Of a stretch of DNA of 64,000 bases, positions 44,601 to 59,600 are shown in pieces. The stretch covers positions 36,815 to 100,814 of the forward strand of contig CANRKO010000012.1 in the NCBI GenBank assembly GCA_947631235.1. The letters run 5' to 3'. The DNA is from an uncultured Clostridia bacterium (GTDB lineage: Bacteria; Bacillota; Clostridia; UBA1381). The position numbers were made by a program, and so were the translations under genes. A model generated the notes under the pieces. The model made no database searches, was not told the origin of the DNA, and worked only from the letters and a program-made list of their open reading frames with translations. Every line of letters starts with the position of its first letter. Position 1 is the stretch's first letter.

Positions 44601-47600
44601 GATATGAACATACTGAACCATAGGCGTCTCGGGAGTTGCTATAATATCGACTATATTCAGCGTATCGGCAATCTTGATTACGTATTTACCGTTCGATTCA
44701 AAGTTGTCATCCTTCTTTGCCTCTCTCGGAATACCGTCAACAACAACCTCAACTTTGGCAAGTTCTGCGTTGTTTGCTACCGAAGATACCTTTACATTGT
44801 ATTCCTGTACAGTACCGTTTTCCGACTTGACGTAAATCGGTATAAGGATACCCTCCGCAAGTTCTTCTTCCGTCGCGCCGGATATGTCTATCTTAACGGT
44901 TGTGTCGTTAGAAGTAAATTGCATACCGGTTGCACCGACAGGATTCTTGTAATTTGTCTCTATTGCAACCTTTGCCTCGTGGTCAAGAGCTTTTGCTCTG
45001 AGCGGAAGGACTGTTCTGCCTTCTTCGACATAAGTGTAATAATAGCCGTCCGAATTTGTGCTGAGGTTAGCGTCCTCATCCTCTATATCAATAGCCTTCA
45101 CAAATTCAAGTCCGGTGTCTGAGGACTTTCTGCGCAGCGTAAGTGTATAACTCTCGGTGCTGAAGTTATCTTCCGCAAAGACAAGAATTGTTAATTCCTT
45201 GGGGGTATCCATAAGTTCAGCAGGAATTGAGATTTCCTTCGAGGCTTTATATGCAGCCAAGGTCTTCATGTCATCGTTTAATGCTTCATCGGTATCAAGA
45301 ATTACTACCTTTGCATTAAAGTCGTTTGCCTCTGCCGTTATGATTATGTGCTTACTGTTACCGTCGATTACAATATCGTCGTCGTTGATACCGAGATAAT
45401 ACGATATTGTTTCATTTCCTTCTTCGTCGGTAGAGGTAAGCGTCTTAACCATGCCCGTATAGTTCGGACTTGTCACATCTTCGGGAACAGGTATTGAATC
45501 TACCTTAAGCAGCCTTACGTCATTTGAAGCGTAGGTAATGTCAAGACCTGCCTCATTCATAGCGCCGGCAACGGCTGCGCCGTCTACCTTTTCAACTATG
45601 CCGTCGGCTCTCTTTACGTACAGAGTTGCCGATGTGCCGCCGGAAGAGAGAGATGCAAGCTGTGACGCCGGCAGAACAACATGAGCTATACCACCGTTTT
45701 CGGGCTTGTCGGGGTCTATCGGCTCAGGCATTACAAATTCGCCGTGCTTGCCGTTTGCTCCTACCGCAACCTGCGAACGAGCATCCGACGTGTAAACGTA
45801 AATATCAATACCGTCTTCCGAATACGGAGCCTGACCGCTGTACGTATTAATCGCCGACTTATAGTTCGTCGGCGCATGCTGCTCCGTCAACTCAACTTTT
45901 ACAATACCTGAAGTTTCAGGCAGCTTGTAAAGTTTCACTATAACAGGAGGTCTGACTGTGCCGTCCTCAGCCTGTACGTGAATGTACGCAATTGTCGGCT
46001 CAGGCTCTTTTGCGGTATATTTAGCCTCGTCAAAATACGTAGCATCCTTATCCATACTGAATGTACTACTGTCTGAAATTGTTATCTTAAGTGTCTTATC
46101 GGGCGTTTCATCATCGTCGCTTATTATAACGCCTTCTGCTCTCAGCATTTGCGTTGTGTTGTCCGTCTCGTCCGTTGATGCGGGCAGTGTATATTCATAC
46201 TCGCCGTTACTGTTTCTGTGCAGTTCAACACCGCCGAACGTTACCTTAATCGCCGTATTTGCGGACATCTTAACTATATCAAGACGGTAAGCCGTTTGAT
46301 TAGCCTTGTACTGCGAACCGGCAGGTGTTACCGCGATATAAACAGTGGTTGTTTCACCGCTGAGCTGTACGTCTTCATAAGCTTCATCCGACGCAGCAGA
46401 CGAATCTGAAGCCTCACTTCTCGCATCTGATTCGATTGCAGCGATACCTATAAGCGCACCTTCCTGAGCCGCCTTCGCGTGTACTCTTACTTTTGTTGTG
46501 TCATTCTTGACTTTCGCGACATATCTGTTATTCTTTATGTCATACTCAACCGAATATTCTTCAAGTAAATCATTCAAATCGCTCAGTTTGTTAACATTAA
46601 GAGCGCCTATTCTCGGGTCCGCGGATTCTTTATACAAACGCAGCGTGTACGGAACGGAAGCTCCGGAAACGGGGATTACGTTCAGAGTTACGTCCATATA
46701 ACCGCTATCGTTCACTTCGCTGAGATCCACGTTGTCTGTCAGGTGATATTCAGCCTCAGTGCCTTCACCTATCTTTACTTTCGCTTTCGGAAGCGATGTC
46801 GCTATTGTTACGCGTGCCGTCGTCGCATCGTCGGCAACAGACCATACATACATTTCTTTGAACGTACCGTCATCATTTATAATCATCGGTGAAAGTTTGC
46901 CGCTGTTATCAACCGAAACAAACGGATCTTCATCCGATTTTACTTTATAAATTGTAAGTGTGTACGGTGCGCCGGCAAGCGATGAAGCTGTAAGCTGGAT
47001 CGTTATTTGCTCCGAATCAGTCTCATCATCAAGGATATAATCCTCATAAATGAATTTGCCGGGTTCACTGTTCGTTCTCGGACTGTTGATAAGCGACGTC
47101 GGTATGTATGATACGATTGCCGCTTCCGCAACAGACGGAATTGTGATGATGTCCGTAAGTTTCACATCAGCAGGGATTACTACCTCATACTGCTGCGGGT
47201 CATTCGGATTGGACATGTATGCGTTATACGTTGCAGCGCTATTACCCTCATCGTCCTTTGTTACAAGCTGTATGCTCGAAACGGTTGTTGCCTCAGATTG
47301 TCTGTAAATTGTCAATGCGTGCGATATCGGTGCACCGCTTTGCGGCGTTACAACAATCGCAACCTGTTTAGACATTTCATCCGCTTCCAGAGTTACTTTT
47401 TGAACATCGTAATATACTTCATGTCTTGCGTCGGGATGATCCGTATTAACCGATCTTTGACCTATTTTAATACCCTTGCTCGAAACTACTGCTTCAGCAT
47501 AGATATAAATATCCTTTGCGGTAATTTCTTCTGTATCATCCTCTTCCACGATAACGTAATACTCGCCCGTATCACTTACCTGTACTGCCAGCTTGACATC

Positions 47601-50600
47601 CTTGCCGAGCGGCTCATCTTTAAGAGCCTTATGCGCGGCAGCGTCTTTCATATACTTTTCGTCAAATTCTTCCTTTTCGCCAACAGCTACCTTAAGAAGC
47701 TTAAGAGCGCCGTTCTTTGAGAATCTTATAGTATGAGCTTTAATTTGAGCGTCATACTTTCCGTCATCGGAATCATTTACTACACGGAAGTAATAATTAT
47801 CCGACAGATCACTTATCGGAACATCGAAGAATTCGTAATATCCGTAGAACTGGTCGCCCTCCTTAGTGTTGAGCGTACCTTCTATTTCATTGCCTTCTTC
47901 CTTAACCCAATAAATCTTATCGCGGTCAACATAACTCTTAACACGTACGGTTACCGTTGTCGCGTCAGGCGTTTCGGTTTCTACCTGTCCCGCATAGATA
48001 TTTCTGAGCGGCTCTACAAACGAATATACGTTAATTCCGTACTCATTTTGAGTTTCCGTATATTCATTTGTATTCAGGAAAGCGTCTACAACTGCCTGTC
48101 TTATAGGCACAATATCAAGAGGTGAGTAATCAAATACCACCTTTTCAAGACGCATATCCTTCAGGTCTACAACTTCTATGTATGCTGATTTCGAAAGTCC
48201 TGTCTTTGTATCCGTAACAGTAACCGTAGCCGAACCCGGATCATGACCTGTTACAAATCCGTTAGCATCAACCGAAACCAAGTCTCCCGAATACATAGGA
48301 GGTTTGCCTTCAGGGTCAATTTCATCCGATACGCTCCATGAGTAAGTATTACCCATAGTAGCATCGTTTGTGATGAGATTGAATCTGTTAAACGATACAT
48401 TAAGCTGACGCGGACTTGAACCCTTGATTATTACAAGACTTTCGGGTTCAAGCTTCAAATCTCTGCCCGTTACGAGAACGCTTGTAAACTCATCCTCGTC
48501 CATACCGTCTTCACTCTTGTTATACGCTGTGTCTTCCTGTGCGTAGCCGTCACCGAGCTGACCTCTTAAGTTATGACCAAAACTCCATACGAAGCCATCA
48601 TCAAGAACAACATAAGAGGATGAACCGCCTGTACCTACTTCCATAGCGTGATAACTGTTTGTGTCATCTATATTTATCTGCTTAGGCGTTGTCATCGCTC
48701 TATCCATGTTGACCGTAGAGCCGATACCAAGACGGCCGTTTTCGGTAGCGCCCCACGTCCATACCTTGCCGTCTTCTGTGATAGCAAGATTATGTATGGA
48801 ACCTGCAGAAACTTCAACAACGTAATGTCCCTTGCTGCCATCGAATATTTCAACAGTACCGAATGTATTCGAAGTGCTTCTTCCGAGTTGACCGTATTCA
48901 TTGTTCGGTCCCCAAGAAACAAGTTTACCGTTATTGAGCATTGCCACAGTATGTGTGCTGCCCTCATAAATTCTTATTACTTTACCGTCATACTCGCTGC
49001 CGAGTACAATTTGTGTCGGTACGTCAATATCTTCGTATCTTCCGTCTTCATCGATCTTTGCGTTTTGACCCCAACTCCATATTGTACCGTCATAACGTAC
49101 AACCTTCGTTGAGTTGCCTCCCGCACCTACACTGATACTGAGAACCTTATTGAGTCCGGATACCTGTATAGGTCTATACGTACTGATATAGCTTACTCTC
49201 GGAACACCAAGCTGTCCTAAGTTGTTGTCACCGCTGCTATATACATATCCTTCTTCATCGAGGAATACCGAATGATATGTTCCTGCGGAAATGGACTTTA
49301 TCTTGGGTAATCCGGATATTCTTCTCGGACTGGAAATCCATCCGCTTGCGTCGCCAAGACCAAGCTGTCCTTTATCATTTCTTCCCCAAGCATAAACGTC
49401 ACCATTGCGCGTCAGAGCCAGCGAATGATATTCGCCCGCCTGAACACTTACTATATCTTTTCCGTTAAGCGCGGTAACATTTATCGGCTCGTACGAATTT
49501 GCAATTGTACCGTTGCCGAGTTGTCCGTATTCGTTATAACCCCACGTCCAAACAGTACCGTCAGCTTTCAATGCCACAACATGAGCATAACCGCCGGAAA
49601 CCATCGGATAAGTTGTAATTTCTGTGTCGTCATCATCGGAATCATCTATTACGTGTACTATCGTAACCGATGTCAGATCGCCCTTTGTTACAACCACATG
49701 TGTTATACCTGTACGGATACCTGTAATTTCAGCATGACCGTTGTCTGCCTCAACAGATGCAATACCACTGTTAATTGACTTAAAGTTAACGTCGGATACG
49801 CCTGATGATACATTCTGACGGAGATTAAATTTATCTCCCGAGTATGTTTCGAGAACTGCCGTTTCTCCGACTTTAATTGTTAACTCAGATTGTGAAACAA
49901 GGTCTGTTCTTTCTCCGATAAGTACAGGAACAGTACTCTTTGTTTCGTTTCTGCTCAGTTTCGCGCCGAGCGAGTAATCACCAAAGCCGTATACATATCC
50001 GTCTGTCGTATAGAATAACGTATACTCGGTACCGGCGCTTACGCCTTCAACATTTGATTCGGCATAGGTATTGAGTGTAGGTACAGTCTTTAAGACAGTA
50101 TCGTTCATACCGAGCTGTCCCACATTATTAAGACCAAAGCCGTAAAGCTGACCTTGATTATTAAGCAGATAGCTGTACATATTACCCGCTGTTACCTGTG
50201 TTATACCAACAATATCGTTGCTTACAGGTACAAACGTGTTTGTACCGCCTCTTGCGTAAGCTGTTCCGAGCTGTCCGTTCGAATTTGATCCGGAAGCATA
50301 TACATATCCCGTAAACGCCAATGCTAAGCTGTGATTTCTGGATGTTGAAACCGAAACTATCGGATCGGGAATATCCCTTATTTCAACAGGAGTCCACAGT
50401 GTACCGGATGAATAACCGTTACCTGCCTGACCGTTGTTTTCTCCGACTGCCCAAACCGTGCCGCCGGAGCGAACCATCATTGCATTCTCATATCCTGCGG
50501 AAATTTCTATAACGTGGTCTATAGAAGAAACCCTCGTCGGTGTGCTGACCTCACTGCCGATATTGCCTACGCCGAGCTGACCTCTGTTATTGCTTCCCCA

Positions 50601-53600
50601 TGACCATACATAGCCATGCTTATCAAGAGCCATTGCAAACGAGTAGCCGGCGCTTACCGCGGTTATGTCCTCAAGACCGTCTATTTTCTCAAAGGTTGTG
50701 CGCTGAGCAGTTGTTGTCTTATCAACACCAAGCTGACTGAACGTATTGTCTCCTGTAGACCAAACATTTCCGTCGCTGTCAACCGCAAGCGCAAACTCAT
50801 TGCCTACCGCTATTTCTCTGAACGTTACACCTGTCGGCGTTACGTTTACAGGCTCGTCAACATTAACGGTATCACCTGTGCCGAGCTGTCCTTTGTTATT
50901 TACACCCCAAGCCCAGATTGTGCCGTCTGTTCTTAATGCGAGCGAATGATTGCCTTTTGTAATCGCCTTTGGCGGGAACTCGATATCGTTATCGGTTATA
51001 ACAATCTTTATAAATGCGCTCTTCCTACTGAGTTCATTCTCCATAGCCCGCAGGTAAACTGTACCCGTCTTTGCTGCTTTCGCCTCACCTGTGGACTCTG
51101 TCACATTCAGAGTCTCGTTATCACTTGAAGTGAATACAAAATCATTCATTTCAAGAGTTGCGTCTTCATAGAGATTGAATACATCAAATGATGCGCTAAA
51201 GTCCTCAGTCTCTCCTTGCTTCATATAGAACGTACCGTAAACGGGCGTACCGACGCTGTCACTAATTACAACATCGTTGCCGCCTACCATAACGGGTATA
51301 TTCTTTGATATGTTGCCGGAGTCGCCGATTTCACCGTCAGCGTTGTCACCTACTGCCCAAATATTACCTTTGTTGTCAACAGCCATCTGATGTGATGTGC
51401 CGCCTGCCACAAGGTCAAATTTGAGCCCTTCTACAGTATTGGCAACCTTAGCCGGTGTTGTCTTATTTTCTGTACTGCCAATACCGAGCTGTCCGTAGTT
51501 GTTATAACCCCATCTGTATACATCACCGGAACGATCAATTGCTGCAGATACGTATCTGTCGGCAGAAATATCAACGATGTCTTTAAGATTTTCCTGTCTG
51601 CCGCCTTGATCGCCTCTCTTAACCTTTACAGGCGTGTTAGTGGTACCGCTTGATGAAGTTCCGTTGCCAAGCTGTCCGTAATTATTTGCGCCAAGCGCCC
51701 ATACATTGTACTGGTTGTCCAGAGCAAGCAGGTGATCCGCGCCGTAAGCTATCTTAAGAATCGGAATTTCTTTACCCGAATCATCCTTGTAGCCCATAAC
51801 CTTTGCCGGCAGAGCGCCGTTTGTTATCCGCCATACTTCGCCGCTTACACTTAAAGCGTAATTGCCGCTTACCTGAAGTATGTTAGAGATACCCGGAACT
51901 ATTACCGCATAGTTTGCGCTGCCGAAATCACGTCCGGTAACAGCTACCGTACCATTTGCAAGAAGGATATACGTAGACGCATCGTTGGCTGTAACGCCTA
52001 CCGCGCCCGTAACGTCCTCACCGTTCTCGTACTTAACCGTATCTATATCCGTAACCGCTCTGTCGTCGTTACCGTTACCGAGTTGTCCGTAGTTATTGTA
52101 ACCCCATGTGTAAACCTTGCCGTTTTCGGTTACTGCCGCAACATGGTTCGTGCCTGCCGCTACCATTACAGACTTTTCATCATCGGGAATAGCTACCTGC
52201 GTCGGTGACAATACGTCCGCCTTCGATGTGCTGTCACCAAGTTGTCCGTAGTTGTTGCGTCCCCATGCCCAAACAGTACCGTTCGATTTAAGCGCTATCG
52301 TGAACGCGTCGCCGCCGTCTACCATCGGATAGATACCGCCGTTTTCGCCTACGTAAACCATTACGTAGCCGATTGCCGTTGCGTTTGAAGCCTTCTTTAC
52401 CCTGAGCATAACTCTGCCTTTAGCATTACCTCTAATTGTAATGCCATCGCTGTCAACCGTTACTATGCTCGTATCAAGAGACTCAACCGTATAATCATTC
52501 TTGAGACCTCCCGCGTCACTCTTAATCAGGTTAAGAGCCTCTGCTATACTTACCTCAAGAGCTTTATTAACGCTGTCACCCGTCTTGACATTAAGCGAAT
52601 CTCCTTCGTTTATACGCAGAACCTGCGGTTTTACTCCGAGCTGAATTTTACCTGCCATTACCGGTGTGTATGAATCTGTATTGTCCTGGTTGCCGAGCTG
52701 GCTGTATCTGTTAGCGCCAAAACTCCATACATAACCTTGGTCATCAATGGTCACGGTATGGTCTGCTCCCGCTTCGACCGCGATTATCTTTCTGCCGTCC
52801 ATCTCGGGATATTCAATCTTGGTCGGATTGAGATAATTGATCGTAGTCGGACCGCCGATTTGATATTTATCGTTTGAACCCCAACCCCAGACTGTGCCGT
52901 CTTCCAATACAGCGACACTGTAGAGATAGCCGGAATCAATATCCGCCACTCCCGAAACATTATCAAATGTAACTTCTTCTATTTTATCTCTACCTGATGT
53001 TTCGGTAGGAGAACCAAGTTCGCCGTGCTCATTATCGCCGAAGCTGTAAAGTTTCTTATCCGTTGATATAAGCAAAGTATGACCGGATGTGACAGAACCA
53101 TCCATTCCGTCGGGAACATGGTCGCTTGAAGCAATCTTTACAAAGTGTACTTCTTTATCCGCCGCTACCGTTTCCTTCTGGATAATAACTATAGCGTTGT
53201 TTGTAGTCGGTACCTGCCATATAGTTCCGTCAGATTTCAGAGCGTATTTGCCGGAAACCTGCAGCATTCTGTCGAATATATCAAGTTCTACGGGGACTGT
53301 GCCGTAACCCGTTCTGTACGTCGTGTTGCCCCATGCATATATGTGTCCTTGTTCGTCAAGAGCATAGCTTGTCGTTTCACCAACAGCTATATCCGCCGCG
53401 TTAACGTCATTGGGAAGAGTAATACGAACCGGTTTTTTGCTTAAACTACGGTTGTTTGTACCAAGCTGTCCGTAATAATTATAACCCCATGCCCATAACT
53501 TACCTGTGTTGTCGAGAGCTATGGTATGACTGTTACCCGTCTCTATTCTTGTAATATAATTTGACGAATCGGGGAAGTCGAAAGTAATCGGCTCAATCGT

Positions 53601-56600
53601 TATACGGTTTGCCGTGCTGCCGTCACCAAGCTGACCGTAGTCGTTTTTACCCCATGTGTATACCACGCCGTCCTTATCGAGAGCGACCGTAAATCCGTCG
53701 CCCGAACCAACTTGCGGTATAGCCTTGTATTCACCTGTCAAAGATGTTATTTGAATAGCTGCGCGCTTGTCGTTACCGTTTACAAATATCTGAGTGATTC
53801 CGGGTGAAACCGCACTTATTGTTATTTTATTGCCGTCAATCCGGCTGTTGGCAACCGTACTGTTAAACGAGTTTGTTGTAAACGTTACATTTTCGTCAAC
53901 GCTCTTCATAACGTTGAAGAACTTAATATACTGTGCTGTAATTTCAGCAGGAGTATCATCGTCTACCACTGCGAAGTAACGGTCAAGGGCAATATAGTCC
54001 TCACCCGTCTTTGCGGGCCAAAGCTCATTTGTAATATCCGAAACGGTCTGACCTGCCATACCGTTACCTATCTGACCGTTATCCGAAGCGCCCCATGCAT
54101 AAACATATCCGTCGTTCAGAATTACAGCCGTGTTCTTACTGCCTGCCGCAACAGACCAAACGCTTAACGCATCGCCGAATTCAGACATCTTTACTTTATA
54201 CGGAGTATTCACTTTGGCGTGAGTATCTCCTTCTACGATATGTGCGCCGTTACCTATCTGAGCACGATTATTCGTACCCCAAGTATAAAGTTCACCGTCT
54301 TGCGTTACGACCGCAATATGAGATGTGTTATAGTTGCGTACACCGCCAAACTGCACTTCTTTAATATTGCTATCTTCATCCGGAATTTCTATAACTTGCG
54401 GAGTATTTACAATTTCGCCAAACGTATTTTTGAGAATCTGACTGCTATCATTGTCACCCCATACATACGCTTTTCCGAGGTAGTCAATATACGCCGAGTT
54501 ATAATTGCCCGCCGAAATCGTTACTATATGATTTTCTGCTTCAACTTGTGCAGGAACTTGTTGTATTATATCTAAATGCGCGTCATTTAAACCGATGCCG
54601 AGTTGTCCGCGTGTGTTATCGCCAACAGTCCACAAAGTTCCGTTGCCAAGAAGCATCATTGAGTGCTCGCCGCCTGCGGCAATCATTACAACTTCACCAA
54701 GCGTACCATTACCTTCCACGCCACGCATCGCTGTCGGAGTCGGATTTTGACTTGTATTTGCCGTTATACCAAGCTGTCCGTTGACATTTTTACCGAAACT
54801 GTATACGGCGCCGTCAGTTGTAAGAACCATTGTATGGTCATTACCTGCCGCAATCGCTACTACATTACCGGCAAGCTGAACTCTGCCTGAGTCTTTAACC
54901 ATCATGGGTATGTTGACATAGCTGCGTGAGCCGCTGCTTACGCCAAGCTGCCCGTAATTGTTATAGCCCCATGTATAAATCTGACCGTTCTTATCAAGAG
55001 CGATTGCATGGTCTGCACCTGCTGCAATATCAACTATCATTTCAGGATCAAGTGCAAACTGCTGATTGTTTGACGGATTGAGATATGTATCTATTCTTGT
55101 CGGTGTGGCTACCTTGGAATTGGATGTACCCGTACCCGTCTTGCCGTATGTATTCGAACCCCAGCCCCAAATAGTACCATCCGAACGAAGCGCGATTGCA
55201 TAGTCGTCGCCCATTACTATCTTCGGAGCGGTGAATCCCTCAGAAACGGTAATCCATGCCGCAACAGTCTTTCCTGTCATTTCATCTGTTGCAATAATAA
55301 CAGTTGAGCCAACCTTATGACCTTCTACAATAGCTGTTGTGGATGTTGTATCGTTCTCTTTCTTATTTTCGGGATCATTTTTTATGGTTGCAATTGTTTC
55401 ATCCAGTATTCTCCATGTAATATTACTTGCATTTTCAAGATCTGTATCAAACAATGAGAACGGCTGAGATGTTGTGCTTGCGGTAACGTTGGCTGTATGA
55501 TCTCCGCTGTCTTCAAGATTTATTCTTATCCGCTGGGTGTCTATCTTGACCGGACTGCTGCCCACAACAACCGGATATGCACTGCTCGTCTTTGTTTGGT
55601 CGCCAAGCTGTCCATAGCCGTTCGCGCCCCATGTGTAAACTCCGCCCGACTTTGCCGCTGCGATAACATGTCTGCTCTCGCCGCCGGACTCTACCATCAT
55701 TATACCGGACAGACTGTCTATGCCTGTATTGTTCTTCTTTACAGGCGCCGGATAATATACATTTCCGCCGGTTGTTCCGAGACCGAGTTTGCCCGACTCG
55801 TTGTATCCCCAAGCGTATACATTGGCATTATCATCGTTTGTAAGAGCGTAGTTCGCCCTGTAACCCGCCGATACTGATGCAATACCAGTAAGCGCGCCGC
55901 TGCTTGCATCCTTTTGAGCAACTACGGGATACAAAACTCTGTTAGAAGTCGTACCAGTTGCGGTTATACCGTTACCATTATAACCCGCCGCATATACGTA
56001 ATTGTCAAATGCATCGGCGTTTTGAAGTGACTTATCATCCTTCAATTCGTATGTTACAAATTCAACATGATAATCTCCGAAATCTACGTCCGTTATACCC
56101 TTTAAAGTTTCTTCATCAGATTTTTTAGCTATCTGGACAAGTCCGAAACGATCACGTGTACCTACAGATCCTTCACCGTAATAATTTCGTCCCACAGTTG
56201 AGGCGGTAGCATTCTTATTAAGAAATGCGCTTGTGTTTCTGCCGGGTAACGCATGAAGTGCGTTATTTACACCTATGACTTTCTTCGGAAGTCCGGTGTT
56301 TCCGAGCAAGTTTATACCAAGCTGATAATCTGAGTTGTAACCCCATGAGTATACAGTTCCGTTATCAAGAACAGCCATAACATTATACGGACCGGCAGCA
56401 ATTTCTATAATGCCGCCTTCTGTTTCTGTACCTAACTGACCCTGACCATCCGTACTCTTCACTATTACAGGAACAGCGTGTGTTGAGTTGTCGGTTGTAT
56501 TCTGACCGAGTTCGCCTTCATAGTTACGTCCCCATGCATATATTTGACCGTCTTTTGTTAATGCATAAGATGTATAATTACTTGCCGATATATCCTTAAT

Positions 56601-59600
56601 GTCTTTCATCTTATTGCCGTCGGCAAGAGTAACCTGTACAGGAACACCTGACTCGGAAATGCCGCTTACACCAAGTTGTCCGTAGTTATTGGAACCCCAC
56701 GTCCAAACCGTGCCGTCAGCTTTCAGAGCAATTGAATGTTCGTAGCCCGTGGCAATCTTCGGATATACCGCTGTACCATCTTCTACCTTATCCTTATAGC
56801 TTTCGGGCATTACGCGTACTTCAAGCAAAGCGTACAGACCTGTGTCTCTGTCCGCCACAACTACTTTTGCTTCGCCTACGGATTTAGCCGTTATTTGATT
56901 TAATACTCCATCCACATCCGCAACCGCAGGATTAGTGGATGTAATCTCAAACGAGCCAACCTTTTGTGTAGCTTCAAATACGTTAAAGCCTGCGATAATA
57001 TGAGGCTGGAAACCTGTAGTTATCGCTCCCTCGTATGTGAGCAGTCTGTTATTCTCAATAGCCGAGAATTCTATCTTTTCTACGCCTGCCGGCGACGGGT
57101 ACGCGCTGTTGCTGAACGTTCCGTTACCAAGCTGACCGCCGCTTCCGCTGCCCCACGTATAAACGCTTCCGTCAAGCTTAATAGCGGCATAATGACCGCC
57201 CGCATTGCTTGCGTCAGCCCATATAGAAACTCCGAATTCCGAGCCGTCCTCGTTTGTTACTTCCGTGAATGTGGGCTCCTCACCCGAAACTTGAGTCGAG
57301 CGGAGAAGTTTTTGATTTTCATTAACGGCGAAGGTGGTTCTCGCACCGCTTATATGAACCGCGTTATCCAGTACAGAATTCTTAACAGGTATACCTGAAC
57401 TGTTGTTTATACCAAGCTGAGGACTCACATTCTGACCCCATACAAACACATTCTTCTTTTCGGTTATTGCGAAACCGCTTCCGTTACCTGCGGCAATCGC
57501 AACAACTTTATCGGGGATTGATACCTGTGACTTCGTGTATATGGACGCGGCAAGTCCTTCCGTACCGTGTTCCATAGTTCTGTTTGAACCCCAAGCGTAT
57601 ACTCTGCCCGTTTCGGTAAGAGCATAACTTGTAAGATTACGTCCCGCAGCAACTGCAATTGCTCTCGAAACTCCGGTGTAAACAGGAGCAATGTACGAGT
57701 TTACGGACTGTGATGTCACAGGTCTCGGCGTTGTACTGCTGCCGTTATAACCCCAGCCGTATACATCCATTGAACTTGCCAATGCAAGCGCAAACTCATT
57801 TGTACCGTTTCCGCCTGCGGAAATATCCGTTATCGTCAGACCGTTGTCCTTAAACCATGTTACTTCTGTCGGCTTGTTTACGTTTGCCGCATCCCTTGAT
57901 GCGAGGTTGAGACCAAGCTGACCGACATTGTTAACGCCCCATGTCCACAAGCTTCCATCAGTTTTAATCGCCATTGCGAAATTATCACCAACAGCAATCT
58001 TTCTTACGTCTGACATTACCTGCTGCGGTTCTGTTTCCATACCGCCGGTATATCCGAGACCGAGTTGTCCCGACGCGTTTTTACCCCATGACCATACAGT
58101 ACCGTCTGCTTTTAATGCTACGGTATATTCCTGTCCCGCTTCAACCATAGGATATGTAATATATTCGTCCTTATCGGGAACTACCGATATGAGAACATGC
58201 TGCTTATTGATTTCTTCGCCGGCTTTATTCTTAATCGTAATTACCGCGTAAGTCTGTCCGACAGCAACGCCTTGAATTTCGCCGTTTCCGTTATTTGACG
58301 CTACCGTATCGTCCCATATCGAATACTCTATATTGTACGCATCTGAATTCTTTGCGGCAAACAGATTGAAACTGCCCTCAATATTTACAAAATCTGTTAT
58401 TGATTTTGACTTTCCTATTTTAACAAGGATTTCTCTATCCTTAAGTGTTACTGTAGGTTCTGCGCCTATTTGCTGCGCCGTGTTTATATAGTCGCCCGCA
58501 TTTTGCAGACCCAGCTGAGACGACAGATTGTTACCCACGCTCCATACATAACCCTGATTATCGATATACAGAGAGTGTGTACCGCCTATCGACGAAGCCG
58601 CTCCTATAGCGTCATCCGCTGTTGTTCCATCGTTCTTTTGGAGAACAGATGACGGAGCAACCGAAGTAGAACTCAATTCAGAGCCATTTGCAAGCTGACC
58701 GTAATTTCCGAGACCGGACAATCTTACAACTCCGTCTTTATCTACGGTATATACACTGTCTCCGCCGCCGACAAGAATAATGTTGGTTCTTCCCGTCATA
58801 ACAGTCGGTGTCTTAATCTGCTGAGCGTTCTGCGGCGATATTGCGTAATTATTATTCGCGCCCCATGCATAGATAACGGTACTCGGCTTGCTTGCTGTGT
58901 CAAGCGAGTATGTAACCGCCATACCGTTGCCCGCTCCCGAACCGATAGCCATTGCACGCTCGGTAAGAGGTACGGTGGTAAGAGCCGATGTCGTTGTGTT
59001 TCTGCCCGTGCCGTATTCAAACGAACTATTGTTACCGAACGCGTCCACATTACCGCTTGATGTAAGCATATAGACTACCGAATCCTTACCTGCTTTGACA
59101 TCAACAACATTTGATGCGGGTAAAGCTGCCGGCGTCGTATACATACTGGCAGGTTTTACATTTACAATCGGATTTCCGCTATTCGAACCGAATCCGTATA
59201 CTGTGCCCGTTTTGTCGAGCGCAACCATAAATCCTTGCGCATCGTTGGCGCCGCCTGCTGCGATCGCCACAATATCTTCAAGGAATTCTTTTCCTTCATC
59301 GGCAGCATTCTGGTCACCCTTCTTAACCTGTACGGGAACGTTAGAGTTTACAGTGTCCCCCGTACCGAGCTGACCCTTATCGTTTCTGCCCCAAGTCCAT
59401 ACCTTGCCGGCATTGTCAAGAGCAGCCGCAAATTGACCTGCCGCCGTTATCTTAACTATATTTTTGAGTGTCTCTATCTTAGTCGGATATACAACAGAAC
59501 CGTTAAATTGTCCGTTGCCAAGCTGACCGTACGAATTGGAACCCCATGTCCAAACCGTACCGTCTGCCTTCAGCGCTACCGTAAAGTCAGTACCGGCCGC

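Noticed and set aside
44451..45122. 223-codon plus-strand frame and many similar ones across the giant gene
   Set aside because: They lie opposite continuous cadherin-like or RCC1 coding sequence and show the skewed composition expected of antisense shadows.
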